NCBI GenBank assembly: GCA_964640955.1 | Contig: CAZXJI010000012.1 | Coordinates: 38,648 to 102,647 of the forward strand | DNA length: 64,000 nt | Direction: 5' to 3' | From: CAXXOK01 sp964640955 | GTDB lineage: Bacteria > Bacillota > Clostridia > Christensenellales > Aristaeellaceae | Position numbers and translations under genes: made by a program | The notes under the pieces: model-generated | Database searches by the model: none | What the model was told of the DNA's origin: nothing | What the model saw: the letters and a program-made list of their open reading frames with translations, nothing else | Shown: piece after piece, positions 18,111 through 26,520 of the stretch | Numbering within the stretch: position 1 is the stretch's first letter | Layout of the letters: each line of letters starts with the position of its first letter

Positions 18111-19409
18111 TCAATAGTCGGCGAGTTCCGCGTTGATGCTGGTGTACAGGGCGTTGAGCTCGTCCTCGGGCGTGCCTTTCTCATAGAGCACGTTGTCCAG
18201 AACGGTGTTGAAGCTGTCCCACAGCAACTGGCCGACGGGAACGGACGGACGGATCTCCGCGTAGGGGATCAGCTGCAGAATCACGTCGTAGCGCGGGTTG
18301 TTGGAGAAAACCGCTTCGCTGACATCCTCGACCGGGGACAGCGAACCGCTGACCGTCGCCATGATGGTCTGGGCTTCTTCGCTGGCCATGTACTTGAGGA
18401 ACTCAATCGCTTCCTGCGGATGCTTGGAGCCGCGGGGAATGGTGTAGCCCCAACCGCCGGCCCAGGTGGTGACCAGGCTTTCGTCCTTGGTGGGGATGTA
18501 GGAGATAGTGTAGTTCATGTCGGGGTTATAGGCGGCGATATTGGCGATATCCCAGTTGCCCTTGACGATCATGGCCACCTTGCCGGCCACGAAGGGGTCG
18601 GTCGCGCCGCTGCCCGAAATGGCGCCGTTGGCGAACTCCACGAAATCCGAGAGGCCGAACTGAGCGGCAAAGTCATGCTCCCACTGCACCGCTTCGATGA
18701 TCTGCGGCTGGTTGACGGTCAGCACGTTGTTTTCCTTGTCGTAGAAGCTGCCGCCGAAGGCCCAGCCCCACGTGTAGATCGGCTTGCCGGCGGACGCCCA
18801 CGGGATGAAGCCCACCTGCGAGAAGCCGCCGTTGTCGTCCTTGATCGTCAGCTTCTGGGCCACGTCGTTGAGCTGGTCGATGGTGCGGGGGATGTCCGCC
18901 TCGGTCAGGCCCGCCGCGGCGAACAGGTCCATGTTGCAGTACAGGGCGCGAACGTCGCCGTTATAGGGGATGGAATAGGTGCTCCCCTGATAGATGGAGC
19001 CCTCCTTCGCCCAGTCGTACATGCCGTCCAGCGTCAGGTCCACGCCCGCCATCAGATCGTCCAGCGACGTCAGCGCGTTCTGCGCGGCCCAGCTGGCAAC
19101 CTGGAAGTTGTCCAGCAGCGCAACGTCCGGAGCGTCACCGGAAGCGATGGCGGCCATCAGCTTTTCCATGGTCTGCGTGTTGCCGGAGGTCTTGGACGCC
19201 ACGTAGTCGTTGCTGACGTGGATGCCCTTTTCCTTGCCGACGGTATCGTTGAACTGTTCAATCGCCTGGGTCATCGCGTCCAGCCCGACGCCGGCACCCC
19301 AGGTATGCCAGACCGTCAGCTCCACAACGTCCTCGGCGCTCGCCGCGGGAATGACGGCGCACGCGAGAAGCATTGCCAGTACCGTTACCATTGCCAGTAA
19401 CCGTTTCAT
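18111..19409 (-). CDS. Extracellular sugar-binding protein of ABC transporter (family 1)
   Basis: A 432-aa exported solute-binding protein. After the signal peptide (MKRLLAMVTVLAMLLAC, then PAASAED) comes the typical ELTVWHTWG start of family 1 binding proteins, with GKVAMIVKGNWDI and GGWGYTIPRGSKHPQEAIEFLKY later. The LLAC can act as a relaxed lipobox, while ASA-ED looks like a signal peptidase I site; a lipid anchor would be normal in a Gram-positive. AAGGAGGAG precedes ATG. It is the first transporter gene of the sugar operon and sets the specificity of uptake; the sugar is not predictable. Confidence 0.93.
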   Translation of the reverse strand: MKRLLAMVTVLAMLLACAVIPAASAEDVVELTVWHTWGAGVGLDAMTQAIEQFNDTVGKEKGIHVSNDYVASKTSGNTQTMEKLMAAIASGDAPDVALLDNFQVASWAAQNALTSLDDLMAGVDLTLDGMYDWAKEGSIYQGSTYSIPYNGDVRALYCNMDLFAAAGLTEADIPRTIDQLNDVAQKLTIKDDNGGFSQVGFIPWASAGKPIYTWGWAFGGSFYDKENNVLTVNQPQIIEAVQWEHDFAAQFGLSDFVEFANGAISGSGATDPFVAGKVAMIVKGNWDIANIAAYNPDMNYTISYIPTKDESLVTTWAGGWGYTIPRGSKHPQEAIEFLKYMASEEAQTIMATVSGSLSPVEDVSEAVFSNNPRYDVILQLIPYAEIRPSVPVGQLLWDSFNTVLDNVLYEKGTPEDELNALYTSINAELADY

Positions 19410-19464
19410 TTCCTTCTCCTCCTTGAGTGTAGTGTTCTATTCTTTCAGCATCCCATGCTGAAGG

Positions 19465-20319
19465 TTACCGAATAAACTGCGCAATATGGTCGCGCGCGAT
19501 GAGAATGCCGCGCTTCACCTTATCCTCGCTGCCCTCCCAGACGGGATCCTCGTGCTCGATGCTGATCACACCGTCGTAGCCGATCTCGTTGAGGATGTCC
19601 ACGATGCGCCGCCAGTCCAGCTCACCCAGTCCCGGCAGCCGGTGACGCCACCATCTGGTGTTCTGCAGCACGCCGCAGCGGTCCAGCGCGTCCCGGTCGA
19701 GCTGCGTATCCTTGCCGTGTACGTGAAAGATCTTCTCCCGGTAGTTTTTCAGCACCCGGTACGGATCGATCATCTGCCAGACAAGGTGGGAGGGATCGTA
19801 ACACAGGCCGACGCGATCGCTGCCGATGCGCGTAAAGAGCAGGTCCCACATGTTGGGCGCCATCGCGATGTTCCACATCCACGGGCACATTTCAAAGCAC
19901 AGGCGGACGTCGTTCTTCTCCGCCAGTTCCGCCATCCGGCTGAAAAACGCGACGGACGCGTCCAGGCTCTTTTCCGGGCGGTACTCCAGCCCTTCGACCG
20001 AGCGGTTCAGCTGCCCGGCCGAGCAGACCACCTTGCCGATGCCCATCCTGCCCGCGAAACGGATGCGCTCGATCAGCGCGTCCGTGTGCCGTTTGGCCTC
20101 GGTGGGATCGTCGCTGATATAATTGCGGCAGTAGATCAGCGCGCCGACGGTCACGCGGCTTTTCGCAAGCGCTTCGCCCCATTTTCCCTCGTCCAGCGGT
20201 ATGGCCGGTCCCGCCTCCAGTTCAAAAATCCCGTTGTCGGCCGCCCAACCCGCGATTGCAGCCAGGTCGTTTACGCCCACGCCCGTCAGGCTGTTGGTGA
20301 TTAATCCCATATGGAGCAT
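19465..20319 (-). CDS. TIM-barrel sugar isomerase/epimerase (AP endonuclease 2 fold)
   Basis: A 284-aa protein of the xylose isomerase-like family. Metal-site motifs in order are CFEMCP (Glu), LCYDPSHLVWQ (Asp, His), HVHGKD (His) and SIEHEDPVW (Glu). It could isomerise or epimerise a sugar, or catalyse eliminations and hydrations on 3-keto sugars, as related proteins do next to Gfo/Idh dehydrogenases. GGAGGAGAGG precedes ATG. It lies between a Gfo/Idh gene and the ABC binding protein. Confidence 0.88.
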   Translation of the reverse strand: MLHMGLITNSLTGVGVNDLAAIAGWAADNGIFELEAGPAIPLDEGKWGEALAKSRVTVGALIYCRNYISDDPTEAKRHTDALIERIRFAGRMGIGKVVCSAGQLNRSVEGLEYRPEKSLDASVAFFSRMAELAEKNDVRLCFEMCPWMWNIAMAPNMWDLLFTRIGSDRVGLCYDPSHLVWQMIDPYRVLKNYREKIFHVHGKDTQLDRDALDRCGVLQNTRWWRHRLPGLGELDWRRIVDILNEIGYDGVISIEHEDPVWEGSEDKVKRGILIARDHIAQFIR

Positions 20320-20396
20320 CTCTACGCACCTCTCCTCCGGCTTTCGTTGCCATGTCCTTTTGGCGTCTTAAGCGGCTTATCCTGTTGCAAGTCCTT

Positions 20397-21479
20397 TTAT
20401 GCCTTCACGTCGATCCATCCGCCGTTGCGGCACGCCTCGTCCGTCCGATCCACGATCGACTGAATATACGCGCCGCGTTCCAGCGAGCGTTCCGGCCTGC
20501 GCCCCTCGCGGATGCAGGCGAGGAACTCCGCAAACTCGGCGTTCTGCCACGGAACGGTCACCAGTCCCGGCGGCACCGGAAGGCTTTCCACCCTGTCCTT
20601 CGGGTCGTAGCCGCCGCCCATGAGCTTGAGCCACTGCTCCACCTCGTTGGGTCTGTCGTCCCGGAACAGGAGCATTCCGCCCTCGCCGTAAATCTCCAGC
20701 GTATGGCGGGCCACGCCGAGCCTGCTGGCCACGAAGGAGGCCAGCGCGCCGCTTTCCAGCCGCAGGGTGAAGCTGGCGGAATCGTCGTTGGTGACGGGTT
20801 TCATTTCGCCGGTTTCGATGTCCGCCCGCGTCGGAATCGAGCGGGCGACCATGCCGCACGCCTGGACGATCGGCCCCTGCGTTTCGCGCAGCAGCCAGTC
20901 GCACAGATCAACCATGTGGCAGCCGAAGTCCGCCAGCGCGCCGGAACCGGAGGTTTCCCGGCGCATGCGCCATTCCAGCTTCACGTCCGGGTTGGCGATG
21001 CGGTTGCCCCCGAGGGTTTCGCGGTAGGTGTATACACGCCCGATACGCCCTTCGTCAAGCAGCCGCTTCATGTAGCGAAGGGCGGGGATGCCCCGGTAGC
21101 TGAAGCCGATCATGTGCACCCTGCCCCGCGGCTCCGCCCGCAGCGCCGCCTCGGCGGTCGCCGCGTCCACGCTGATCGGCTTTTCGCACAACACGTGCCT
21201 GTCGGCGGCGAAGGCCTTCATCAGCAGCGGGATATGCTCGCTGTTGGGCACGCACAGGCTCACCGCGTCCACCATGCCCAGCAGTTCGTCCGCGCTTTGG
21301 CAGATCGTTACGTTTTCCAGCTTCTTTTCCCGCGCCCACTGCGCGGCGCGCCCCGGCACCGCGTCGTAAAGCGCGACCAGTTCGCATTCGTCTTTCCTGC
21401 TCAGGTATCCGGTCACGTGCATGCCCGCGATGCCCACGGTGTAGCCCGTACCGATGATACCCACCCTGATCCTGTCCAT
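20397..21479 (-). CDS. Gfo/Idh/MocA family oxidoreductase 2
   Basis: A 360-aa NAD(P)-dependent oxidoreductase with Rossmann motif GIIGTGYTVG, catalytic EKPISVD, and ADFGCHMVDLCDWLL for the second catalytic segment. It is clearly diverged from the other Gfo/Idh protein of the operon, so the two probably catalyse different steps (for example oxidation to a keto sugar and later reduction). GGGAGGT lies 6 nt before ATG. It is the second gene of the operon, after the PGI homologue. Confidence 0.88.
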   Translation of the reverse strand: MDRIRVGIIGTGYTVGIAGMHVTGYLSRKDECELVALYDAVPGRAAQWAREKKLENVTICQSADELLGMVDAVSLCVPNSEHIPLLMKAFAADRHVLCEKPISVDAATAEAALRAEPRGRVHMIGFSYRGIPALRYMKRLLDEGRIGRVYTYRETLGGNRIANPDVKLEWRMRRETSGSGALADFGCHMVDLCDWLLRETQGPIVQACGMVARSIPTRADIETGEMKPVTNDDSASFTLRLESGALASFVASRLGVARHTLEIYGEGGMLLFRDDRPNEVEQWLKLMGGGYDPKDRVESLPVPPGLVTVPWQNAEFAEFLACIREGRRPERSLERGAYIQSIVDRTDEACRNGGWIDVKA

Positions 21480-21513
21480 TGACTGACCTCCCGTTAAGAC
21501 CGTCGCGGCGGGT

Positions 21514-22782
21514 TTATGCTTTCAAACGTCTGAACATCTCGGTTTTATACGCTTCCACGCCGGGCTGGTCAAACGGATCGACCCCGAGGAGCACCGCGGA
21601 ATAAAAGCAGCTGATCATCATCGTATACATCCACTCGCCCAGATGATACTCGTCCGCCCGTTCGATTTCAAAAACGTGGCAGGGCACGCCGCCCTCGCCG
21701 TGCGCCTGCACCGTCGCCTGGTATGCCGCTTCGTTGAGGCCGTCGAGCGTCTGGCCGGCCAGGTAATCCCACTCGTCCCGGTCCCCCGCGCCGGTACCGA
21801 TGCGCACGTCGGGCGCCTCCGGACGCATGTGGAGGAAGCTTTCCGTTACGTGGCGCTTTCCGGCTTGCATAAACTGCCCCAACGAATGCAAATCTTCCGT
21901 ATACTGCGCGACCGTCGGAAAAACGCCGCGCAGCTCCTTGCCTTCGCTCTCGCCGAACAGCTGCCGCCACCACTTGCCCAGCGCCAGGAAGGACGGCTCG
22001 AAGAACGCCATGACCTCGACGTCGTACCCCTTTTGATATAAAAGGTTGCGGCTCAAGGCATAATCCAGCGCCATGCGCCTGTGCGGGCCGCCGCGTTCCA
22101 CGTCCGCCTGCGCGTCGGCCGCGCCGCGAAGAAGCGCGTCGATATCCACGCCGGCCACCGCCATGGGCAGCAGGCCCACGGGCGTAAACACGGAGTAGCG
22201 GCCGCCCACGTCCTCCGGGAAGGGGAACATGTGGTAGCCGTGTTCCGCGGCCAGGGCGTGAAGCGCGTCCAGTCCGGGCGTCGGGGTGACGATGACGCGC
22301 CCGCGCATGTCCTCCTCGCCGTAGCGCGCCGCCATCCAGTCCCTCAGCAGCCGGAAGGTGACCCCCGGCTCCAAAGTCTTAAAGTTCTTGGCGATCACGT
22401 CGATCACCAGCGACCGGCCCTCCGCCTCCGCCATCGTGCGGCGGAACGCCTCGGCCGACAGCGACAGCGCGGGGTAGATGATCCTCGGGCTTCCGTTCGC
22501 CCGCTCCGGCAGCGCCTCGATCACGGCGCGGGCGCCCTGGTTGGAACCCCCGATGCCCACCACCGCGAATACGTCGGCCATATGGCGTATGTCCTGCGCC
22601 GTGCGCCGTATGGCGTCAAGCGTCTCGTCGTCCGCACGGCGTTTGACGTCCGTCCATCCCAGGCAGCCGTCGAAGCCTTCTCGTCCGTCCACCCGCTTAA
22701 TCCGTTCGCTTACGGTTTTCTCGTAGCGTTCCAGCTCTTGCGCGCTTACGATGCTCTCGTTGCATTTCAGTTCATATCGCAA
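21514..22782 (-). CDS. Phosphoglucose isomerase homologue with altered phosphate loop
   Basis: A 422-aa PGI-family SIS-domain protein. Catalytic surroundings are kept: GIGGSNQGAR (77-86), GGRYSVFTPVGL, DLHSLGQ, and the C-terminal NPFDQ-type DPFDQPGVEAYK with its lysine. The sugar-phosphate loop, normally SKSGTTTE, reads AKNFKTLE (131-138), losing most of the Ser/Thr that hold the phosphate. It may act on a different substrate than glucose 6-phosphate. The start is TTG shortly after GGGAG. First gene of the 12-gene operon. Confidence 0.85.
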   Translation of the reverse strand: MRYELKCNESIVSAQELERYEKTVSERIKRVDGREGFDGCLGWTDVKRRADDETLDAIRRTAQDIRHMADVFAVVGIGGSNQGARAVIEALPERANGSPRIIYPALSLSAEAFRRTMAEAEGRSLVIDVIAKNFKTLEPGVTFRLLRDWMAARYGEEDMRGRVIVTPTPGLDALHALAAEHGYHMFPFPEDVGGRYSVFTPVGLLPMAVAGVDIDALLRGAADAQADVERGGPHRRMALDYALSRNLLYQKGYDVEVMAFFEPSFLALGKWWRQLFGESEGKELRGVFPTVAQYTEDLHSLGQFMQAGKRHVTESFLHMRPEAPDVRIGTGAGDRDEWDYLAGQTLDGLNEAAYQATVQAHGEGGVPCHVFEIERADEYHLGEWMYTMMISCFYSAVLLGVDPFDQPGVEAYKTEMFRRLKA

Positions 22783-22800
22783 TTTGGCTCCCGCCTTTGT

Positions 22801-22852
22801 TTATTAATTTATTTAATAATTGCATGGTAGCACAATCGATTCGTACTGTCAA
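22801..22852 (-). promoter_or_regulatory. Sugar operon promoter and probable ROK operator
   Basis: Minus strand: TTGACA (22852-22847), 17-bp spacer, TACCAT (22829-22824). Directly downstream, over the expected start site, lies the perfect inverted repeat TTATTAA-tttat-TTAATAA (22801-22819), AT-rich in a GC-rich genome. NagC-type ROK repressors bind sites with TTATTT-like half-sites, so the ROK protein of this operon is the natural candidate. Confidence 0.65.
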
Positions 22853-23132
22853 GCCGTCTTCAAAAATAATTTCCGTGGCTTCTGCCTTGTTGCAACCGTC
22901 CCGTATGGGCGATTTTCGCTGATATGATCCATCTTTTGCGATGCTCCCGAATCAATCGGGCCACCGTCTTCGGCTTCCAAGTCTTTTATTTAATTGTTTT
23001 AAGTTATATTGAATGTCCGAATAACCGCCTGTTTCGCCCTTTTCGCTCCGTTTGGACCTTCGCGCGGCGCAAGCCGGGCGCACGGCGCGCCGAAGGCGGC
23101 GGTGCGTGCCCGGTTTCCCCGCCGGAAACGGA
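22853..23132. other. Intergenic stretch, partly AT-rich, no gene seen
   Basis: The 22860-23030 part is unusually AT-rich. Frames here lack ribosome-binding sites and family resemblance. It may hold upstream promoter elements of the sugar operon. Confidence 0.4.
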
Positions 23133-23184
23133 CCGTTTTGCCGTGCAAAACGGGAAAAGCCGCCGTGCAAAACGGCGGCTTTTT
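23133..23184 (-). terminator. Tandem hairpin terminator after the cytidylate-kinase-like gene
   Basis: Hairpin A has 9-bp arms at 23133-23141 and 23145-23153. Hairpin B has 11-bp arms at 23155-23165 and 23173-23183 with a 7-nt loop, and a short TTTT when read on the minus strand. Both contain CGTGCAAAACGG (23142-23153 and 23164-23175), so the arms can also swap partners. Confidence 0.65.
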
Positions 23185-23246
23185 ATGTTTTATGACCGAT
23201 TCGTATATCCACCCGCAGGGCTCCGCGCCCGTTCGCCCGGGCCGGT

Positions 23247-23873
23247 TTACAGCAGGTTCTTGATCCTTAGATAATCCCGGATCACCTTCACGCAGTTCTC
23301 GTCCCCCACCCGCTCGCTGTTGAGCGTCAGGTCGTAGTTGACGGGGTTTGTCCAGTAATTGCCGTTGGTATAGAACTTGTAGTAGTCGGCGCGGTACCGG
23401 TCCGTTTTGGTGATCAGCTCGTTGGCCTCCTCCTCGGTCAGGTCCATCCGCCGCAGGATGTTGCGCAGGCAGTGCGCGCGCGGCGCCTCGATGTATACGC
23501 TGACGACGTTGTCGTATTCCCGCAGCACATAATCGGCGCATTTGCCGAGAATCACGCAGGATTCGGTCTCGGCCAGCCTTTTGATGATGATCTCCTGATA
23601 GCTGAACAGCTTGGGGTCGGAGGTGAAGCGGTTGAGCACCGGCTTGGGCTTGGTGGTGCGCGCCAGCTTGCCCAGCTGGTTAACCAGAAACGGGCCCCTC
23701 AGCCTTTCGTCGTTCTCCACGAAATAATGCTCGTCGTATCCGCTGTACTGCGAAGCCAGCGTCAAAATCCTGTTTTCGTAGCAGTTGATGCCCAGTTCTC
23801 GGGCCAGCTGGCTGCCGATGCGCTTGCCGCCGCTGCCGAATCCCCGGGCGATGGTCACGACGAAAGTGCCCAT
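23247..23873 (-). CDS. Cytidylate kinase-like family protein
   Basis: A 208-aa protein of the Cytidylate_kin2 type. The N-terminal ITIARGFGSGGKRIG is a modified P-loop; CVILGKCADYVL and RAHCLRNILRRMDLTEEEA (lid region) follow. Members are widespread in Clostridia, often beside transport or regulatory genes, and their substrate is generally not established. GGAGGGG lies 5 nt before ATG. Last gene of the minus-strand block that contains the aminotransferase/ADH pair; co-transcription is suggested by the 51-bp gap. Confidence 0.82.
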   Translation of the reverse strand: MGTFVVTIARGFGSGGKRIGSQLARELGINCYENRILTLASQYSGYDEHYFVENDERLRGPFLVNQLGKLARTTKPKPVLNRFTSDPKLFSYQEIIIKRLAETESCVILGKCADYVLREYDNVVSVYIEAPRAHCLRNILRRMDLTEEEANELITKTDRYRADYYKFYTNGNYWTNPVNYDLTLNSERVGDENCVKVIRDYLRIKNLL

Positions 23874-23924
23874 GTCGTCCCCTCCTTCGCTTCGTTTGAC
23901 GTCTCCCGATGCCGACGCGGGCGA

Positions 23925-25040
23925 TCAGCGCATACTTTTATACAGGGCGAAAAGCATGTCGTCGGTGATCTCGACGGGATTGTTGTAGAGGTTCGGGTGC
24001 CGGCTGACCTTTACGAGCTCCGCAACCTGCGCGTCCGTAAGCGCCAGGTCCTTCAGGTCGAGGCGCATGCCCGTCTGCCTTTTCAGGTCGCCGATGGCGT
24101 CCGCCATCGCTTCGGCGTTCCGGAAGCCCAGCCGCGCGGCCAGCCGGTTCACCCGCCCGTTTTCCGCGGCCGCGTTGACGCGGGTGAACCAGTCCAGCGT
24201 CAGCGCGCAGGCCTCGCCGTGCGGGATGCCGTACAGGTTGGTCAGCGGGAACGAGCAGGCGTGGGGCGCGGTCGTTTTGGGCAGCGTAAACGCAAGCCCC
24301 GCGGCGACCGACGCCTCCGCCATTTTCTCCCGTGCTTCCTCGTCCCAGGGCGTCCGGTAAGCCCGGCAGAGGTACGTAAACACCAGGTCGGCGGCGTGCG
24401 CCGCCAGCGCGTCGCAGATCGGCTGATGGCCCTTGCTCCAGTAGCCTTCCAGCGCGTGGGAGAGCACGTCCAGCCCGGTGCTTGCGGTGATCTTCGCGGG
24501 AAGCGTATAGGTCAGCTCCGGATCGACGATCGCTACCGCCGGGTAAAAGCCGTCCGAGACGATCGGCGCTTTCTTGCCGTGCTCATGGTCGGTCAGCACC
24601 GATACGCCGGTCACTTCGCTGCCCGTGCCGGCCGTGGTCGGCACGGCGATCAGCGGCAGGTGCGCCTGCGGCACGGGCACGCCCGTGCCGTGATACCTGC
24701 AGATGGAGTCGCCCGTCAGGCAGACGGTAGCGGCGGCCTTGGCGCAGTCCATTACGCTGCCGCCGCCCAGCGCGACCACGAAATCCGCCCCGGTTTGCCT
24801 GAGCATCGCCGCGCAGGCGTCCGCCTCGGTCACGTCCGGGTTGGGCGAAACGTCGGCGTACATACCGACCAGCGCTCCGCCGCTTTGCGCGACGATATCC
24901 GCCGCCATGCCGCTTTTCACGAAGAACGGGCTGGTAACCAGCAGGCCTTCGCCGCCGCCAGCCATGGCCGCGGCGTTCGCCAGTTCCTTCACCCTGCCTT
25001 TGCCGAAGAGAATTTCTACCGGTTGCCGATAGCTCCACAT
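23925..25040 (-). CDS. Metal-dependent (iron-type) alcohol dehydrogenase, candidate sulfoacetaldehyde reductase
   Basis: A 371-aa group III (iron-type) ADH. The NAD-binding GGGS is at 92-95, TTAGTGSE at 135-142, and metal ligands are Asp191, His195, His260 and His274. It follows the Toa-like aminotransferase by 54 bp with GGAGG before ATG, so it should reduce the aldehyde that enzyme makes. If that is sulfoacetaldehyde, the product is isethionate, as for TauF of Bifidobacterium and SarD of Bilophila, both metal-dependent ADHs. Alternatives are succinate semialdehyde or malonate semialdehyde reduction. Confidence 0.8.
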   Translation of the reverse strand: MWSYRQPVEILFGKGRVKELANAAAMAGGGEGLLVTSPFFVKSGMAADIVAQSGGALVGMYADVSPNPDVTEADACAAMLRQTGADFVVALGGGSVMDCAKAAATVCLTGDSICRYHGTGVPVPQAHLPLIAVPTTAGTGSEVTGVSVLTDHEHGKKAPIVSDGFYPAVAIVDPELTYTLPAKITASTGLDVLSHALEGYWSKGHQPICDALAAHAADLVFTYLCRAYRTPWDEEAREKMAEASVAAGLAFTLPKTTAPHACSFPLTNLYGIPHGEACALTLDWFTRVNAAAENGRVNRLAARLGFRNAEAMADAIGDLKRQTGMRLDLKDLALTDAQVAELVKVSRHPNLYNNPVEITDDMLFALYKSMR

Positions 25041-25094
25041 AATGCCTCCGCATGGGGGTATTTTGCCGGGAAAATGCGCGGGACGGAAGGGTGC

Positions 25095-26429
25095 TCAGCC
25101 CAGCATGGTTTCGTCCACCCAGGTGAGCACCTCGTCCAATACGGGCAGGTGCTCCGTCAGTTCCGCCCGTGTGATGATCAGCGGCGGGCAGACGTTGATG
25201 TTGTTCTCCCGCCCGAAGGTAAGGAATTTCCGCTTCTTGAGCTCCGCGATGATGCCGGGCAGCCCGCCGTGGTTGTACGCGACCAGCGGCTCTCTGGTTT
25301 TTTTGTCCTTCACCATTTCCAGCGCGGCGAACAGGCCGATCTGCCGGGCCTCCCCCACGCAGGCGTGCTTTTCTACCATACAGTTGAGAAAATCGCCCAG
25401 TACCTTGCCCATCTCCACCACGTGCCCGCAGATGTCGTTGTCCAGATAATAGTGGACCGCCGCCAGGCCCGCGGCGCACGCCAACGTATGGCCGCTGTAG
25501 GTCAGGCCGCACTGCAGCACGTGGTGCTCGAAGAATTCGGCGATCGCACCGGTGACGATCACGCCGCCCAGCGGCACGTACCCGCTGTTGACGCCCTTGG
25601 CGAAGGTAATCAGGTCGGGTTTGATGTCGTAGTTCTGCCAGGCGAACATCTTGCCCGTGCGGCCGAACCCGGCCATCACCTCGTCGCAGATCATCAGAAT
25701 GCCGTACTTGTCGCAGATCGCGCGAACGCCCTCCATGTAGCCGTCCGGCGGCAGAATGACACCGTTGGCGCCCACGACGCTCTCCATGATGATGCAGGCG
25801 ACGTTCTCCGGCCCCTCGTAGGCTAGCTGCAGTTCCATCCGCTTGAGGTACTCGGCGGTGCACGCGGCGTCGTCCACGCCGCGGGTGTAGCCGTCCTCGT
25901 ACATATGCGGATTCATGAATTTCACAAATCCGTTCGCTCCGCCGATCTCCGCGGCGAACCGGCGCCAGTCCCCGGAGGCGTTGGAGGCGCCCAGCGTCGC
26001 GCCGTGGTAGCTGCGGTAGCAGCTGAACACCTTCGCCCGGCCCGTAAACATGCGCGCCATTTTGATGGCGTTCTCGTTGGCGTCCGCCCCGGCGTTGCAG
26101 AAGAACACCCGCCGGTACGTATCCGCCCCCGCGACTTCCACCAGCAGCTTGGCCAGCCTGCCCTTGGGCTCCGTGGAATAAGCCGGGGCCATGAAGCACA
26201 TCTTCTGCGCCTGCTCGACAATCGCGTCCACGACCGCCTTGTTCTGGTGGCCGAGGTTCATGTTCACCAGCAGCGAGGACATATCCGCGTAACGGTTTCC
26301 ATCGTAATCGTACAGGTAGATGCCCTCCGCCCGCTCGATGGGCAGCGTATCCAGGCCCGATTTCGACCAGGATTGCATCACGTAATCCTTTTGGAGTTGA
26401 ATTACTTCGTTTCCAAGCTTGCTTTCCAT
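25095..26429 (-). CDS. Class III aminotransferase, candidate taurine:2-oxoglutarate aminotransferase
   Basis: A 444-aa PLP enzyme of fold type I. The class III signature is intact: CNAGADANENAIKMAR, SYHGATLG, CDEVMAGFGRTGKMF (Asp248) and the PLP lysine Lys277 in DLITFAKGVN. Trp21 (QSW) and Arg156 (DWR) match in number the sulfonate-contacting residues I recall for the Bifidobacterium kashiwanohense taurine:2-oxoglutarate aminotransferase. It would turn taurine plus 2-oxoglutarate into sulfoacetaldehyde plus glutamate. The ATG has no good Shine-Dalgarno, and no better upstream start was found. Neighbours (TauE/SafE exporter, metal ADH) agree. GABA or beta-alanine aminotransferase is the main alternative. 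Confidence 0.75.
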   Translation of the reverse strand: MESKLGNEVIQLQKDYVMQSWSKSGLDTLPIERAEGIYLYDYDGNRYADMSSLLVNMNLGHQNKAVVDAIVEQAQKMCFMAPAYSTEPKGRLAKLLVEVAGADTYRRVFFCNAGADANENAIKMARMFTGRAKVFSCYRSYHGATLGASNASGDWRRFAAEIGGANGFVKFMNPHMYEDGYTRGVDDAACTAEYLKRMELQLAYEGPENVACIIMESVVGANGVILPPDGYMEGVRAICDKYGILMICDEVMAGFGRTGKMFAWQNYDIKPDLITFAKGVNSGYVPLGGVIVTGAIAEFFEHHVLQCGLTYSGHTLACAAGLAAVHYYLDNDICGHVVEMGKVLGDFLNCMVEKHACVGEARQIGLFAALEMVKDKKTREPLVAYNHGGLPGIIAELKKRKFLTFGRENNINVCPPLIITRAELTEHLPVLDEVLTWVDETMLG

Positions 26430-26520
26430 GCCGTGCGCCGCGAACGGATTGCGCGGAAGGATCCGTTCTTCCCTTTCCTCCGAGTTTGGCGGCCGTCCCG
26501 ATAGCGTCCGGCCTGTTTAA

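Noticed and set aside
9212..22782. Sulfoquinovose (sulfo-EMP) degradation for the sugar operon
   Set aside because: No GH31 sulfoquinovosidase, no PfkB-type kinase, no sulfolactaldehyde reductase and no sulfonate exporter in this operon; the enzymes present are of different families.
22930..23170. Open frames in the AT-rich gap before the sugar operon
   Set aside because: No start signal; the frame crosses the tandem terminator and shows no family resemblance.
23925..26429. Aminoethylphosphonate degradation for the aminotransferase/ADH pair
   Set aside because: That pathway uses a class V aminotransferase (PhnW); this one is class III with taurine-type residues.
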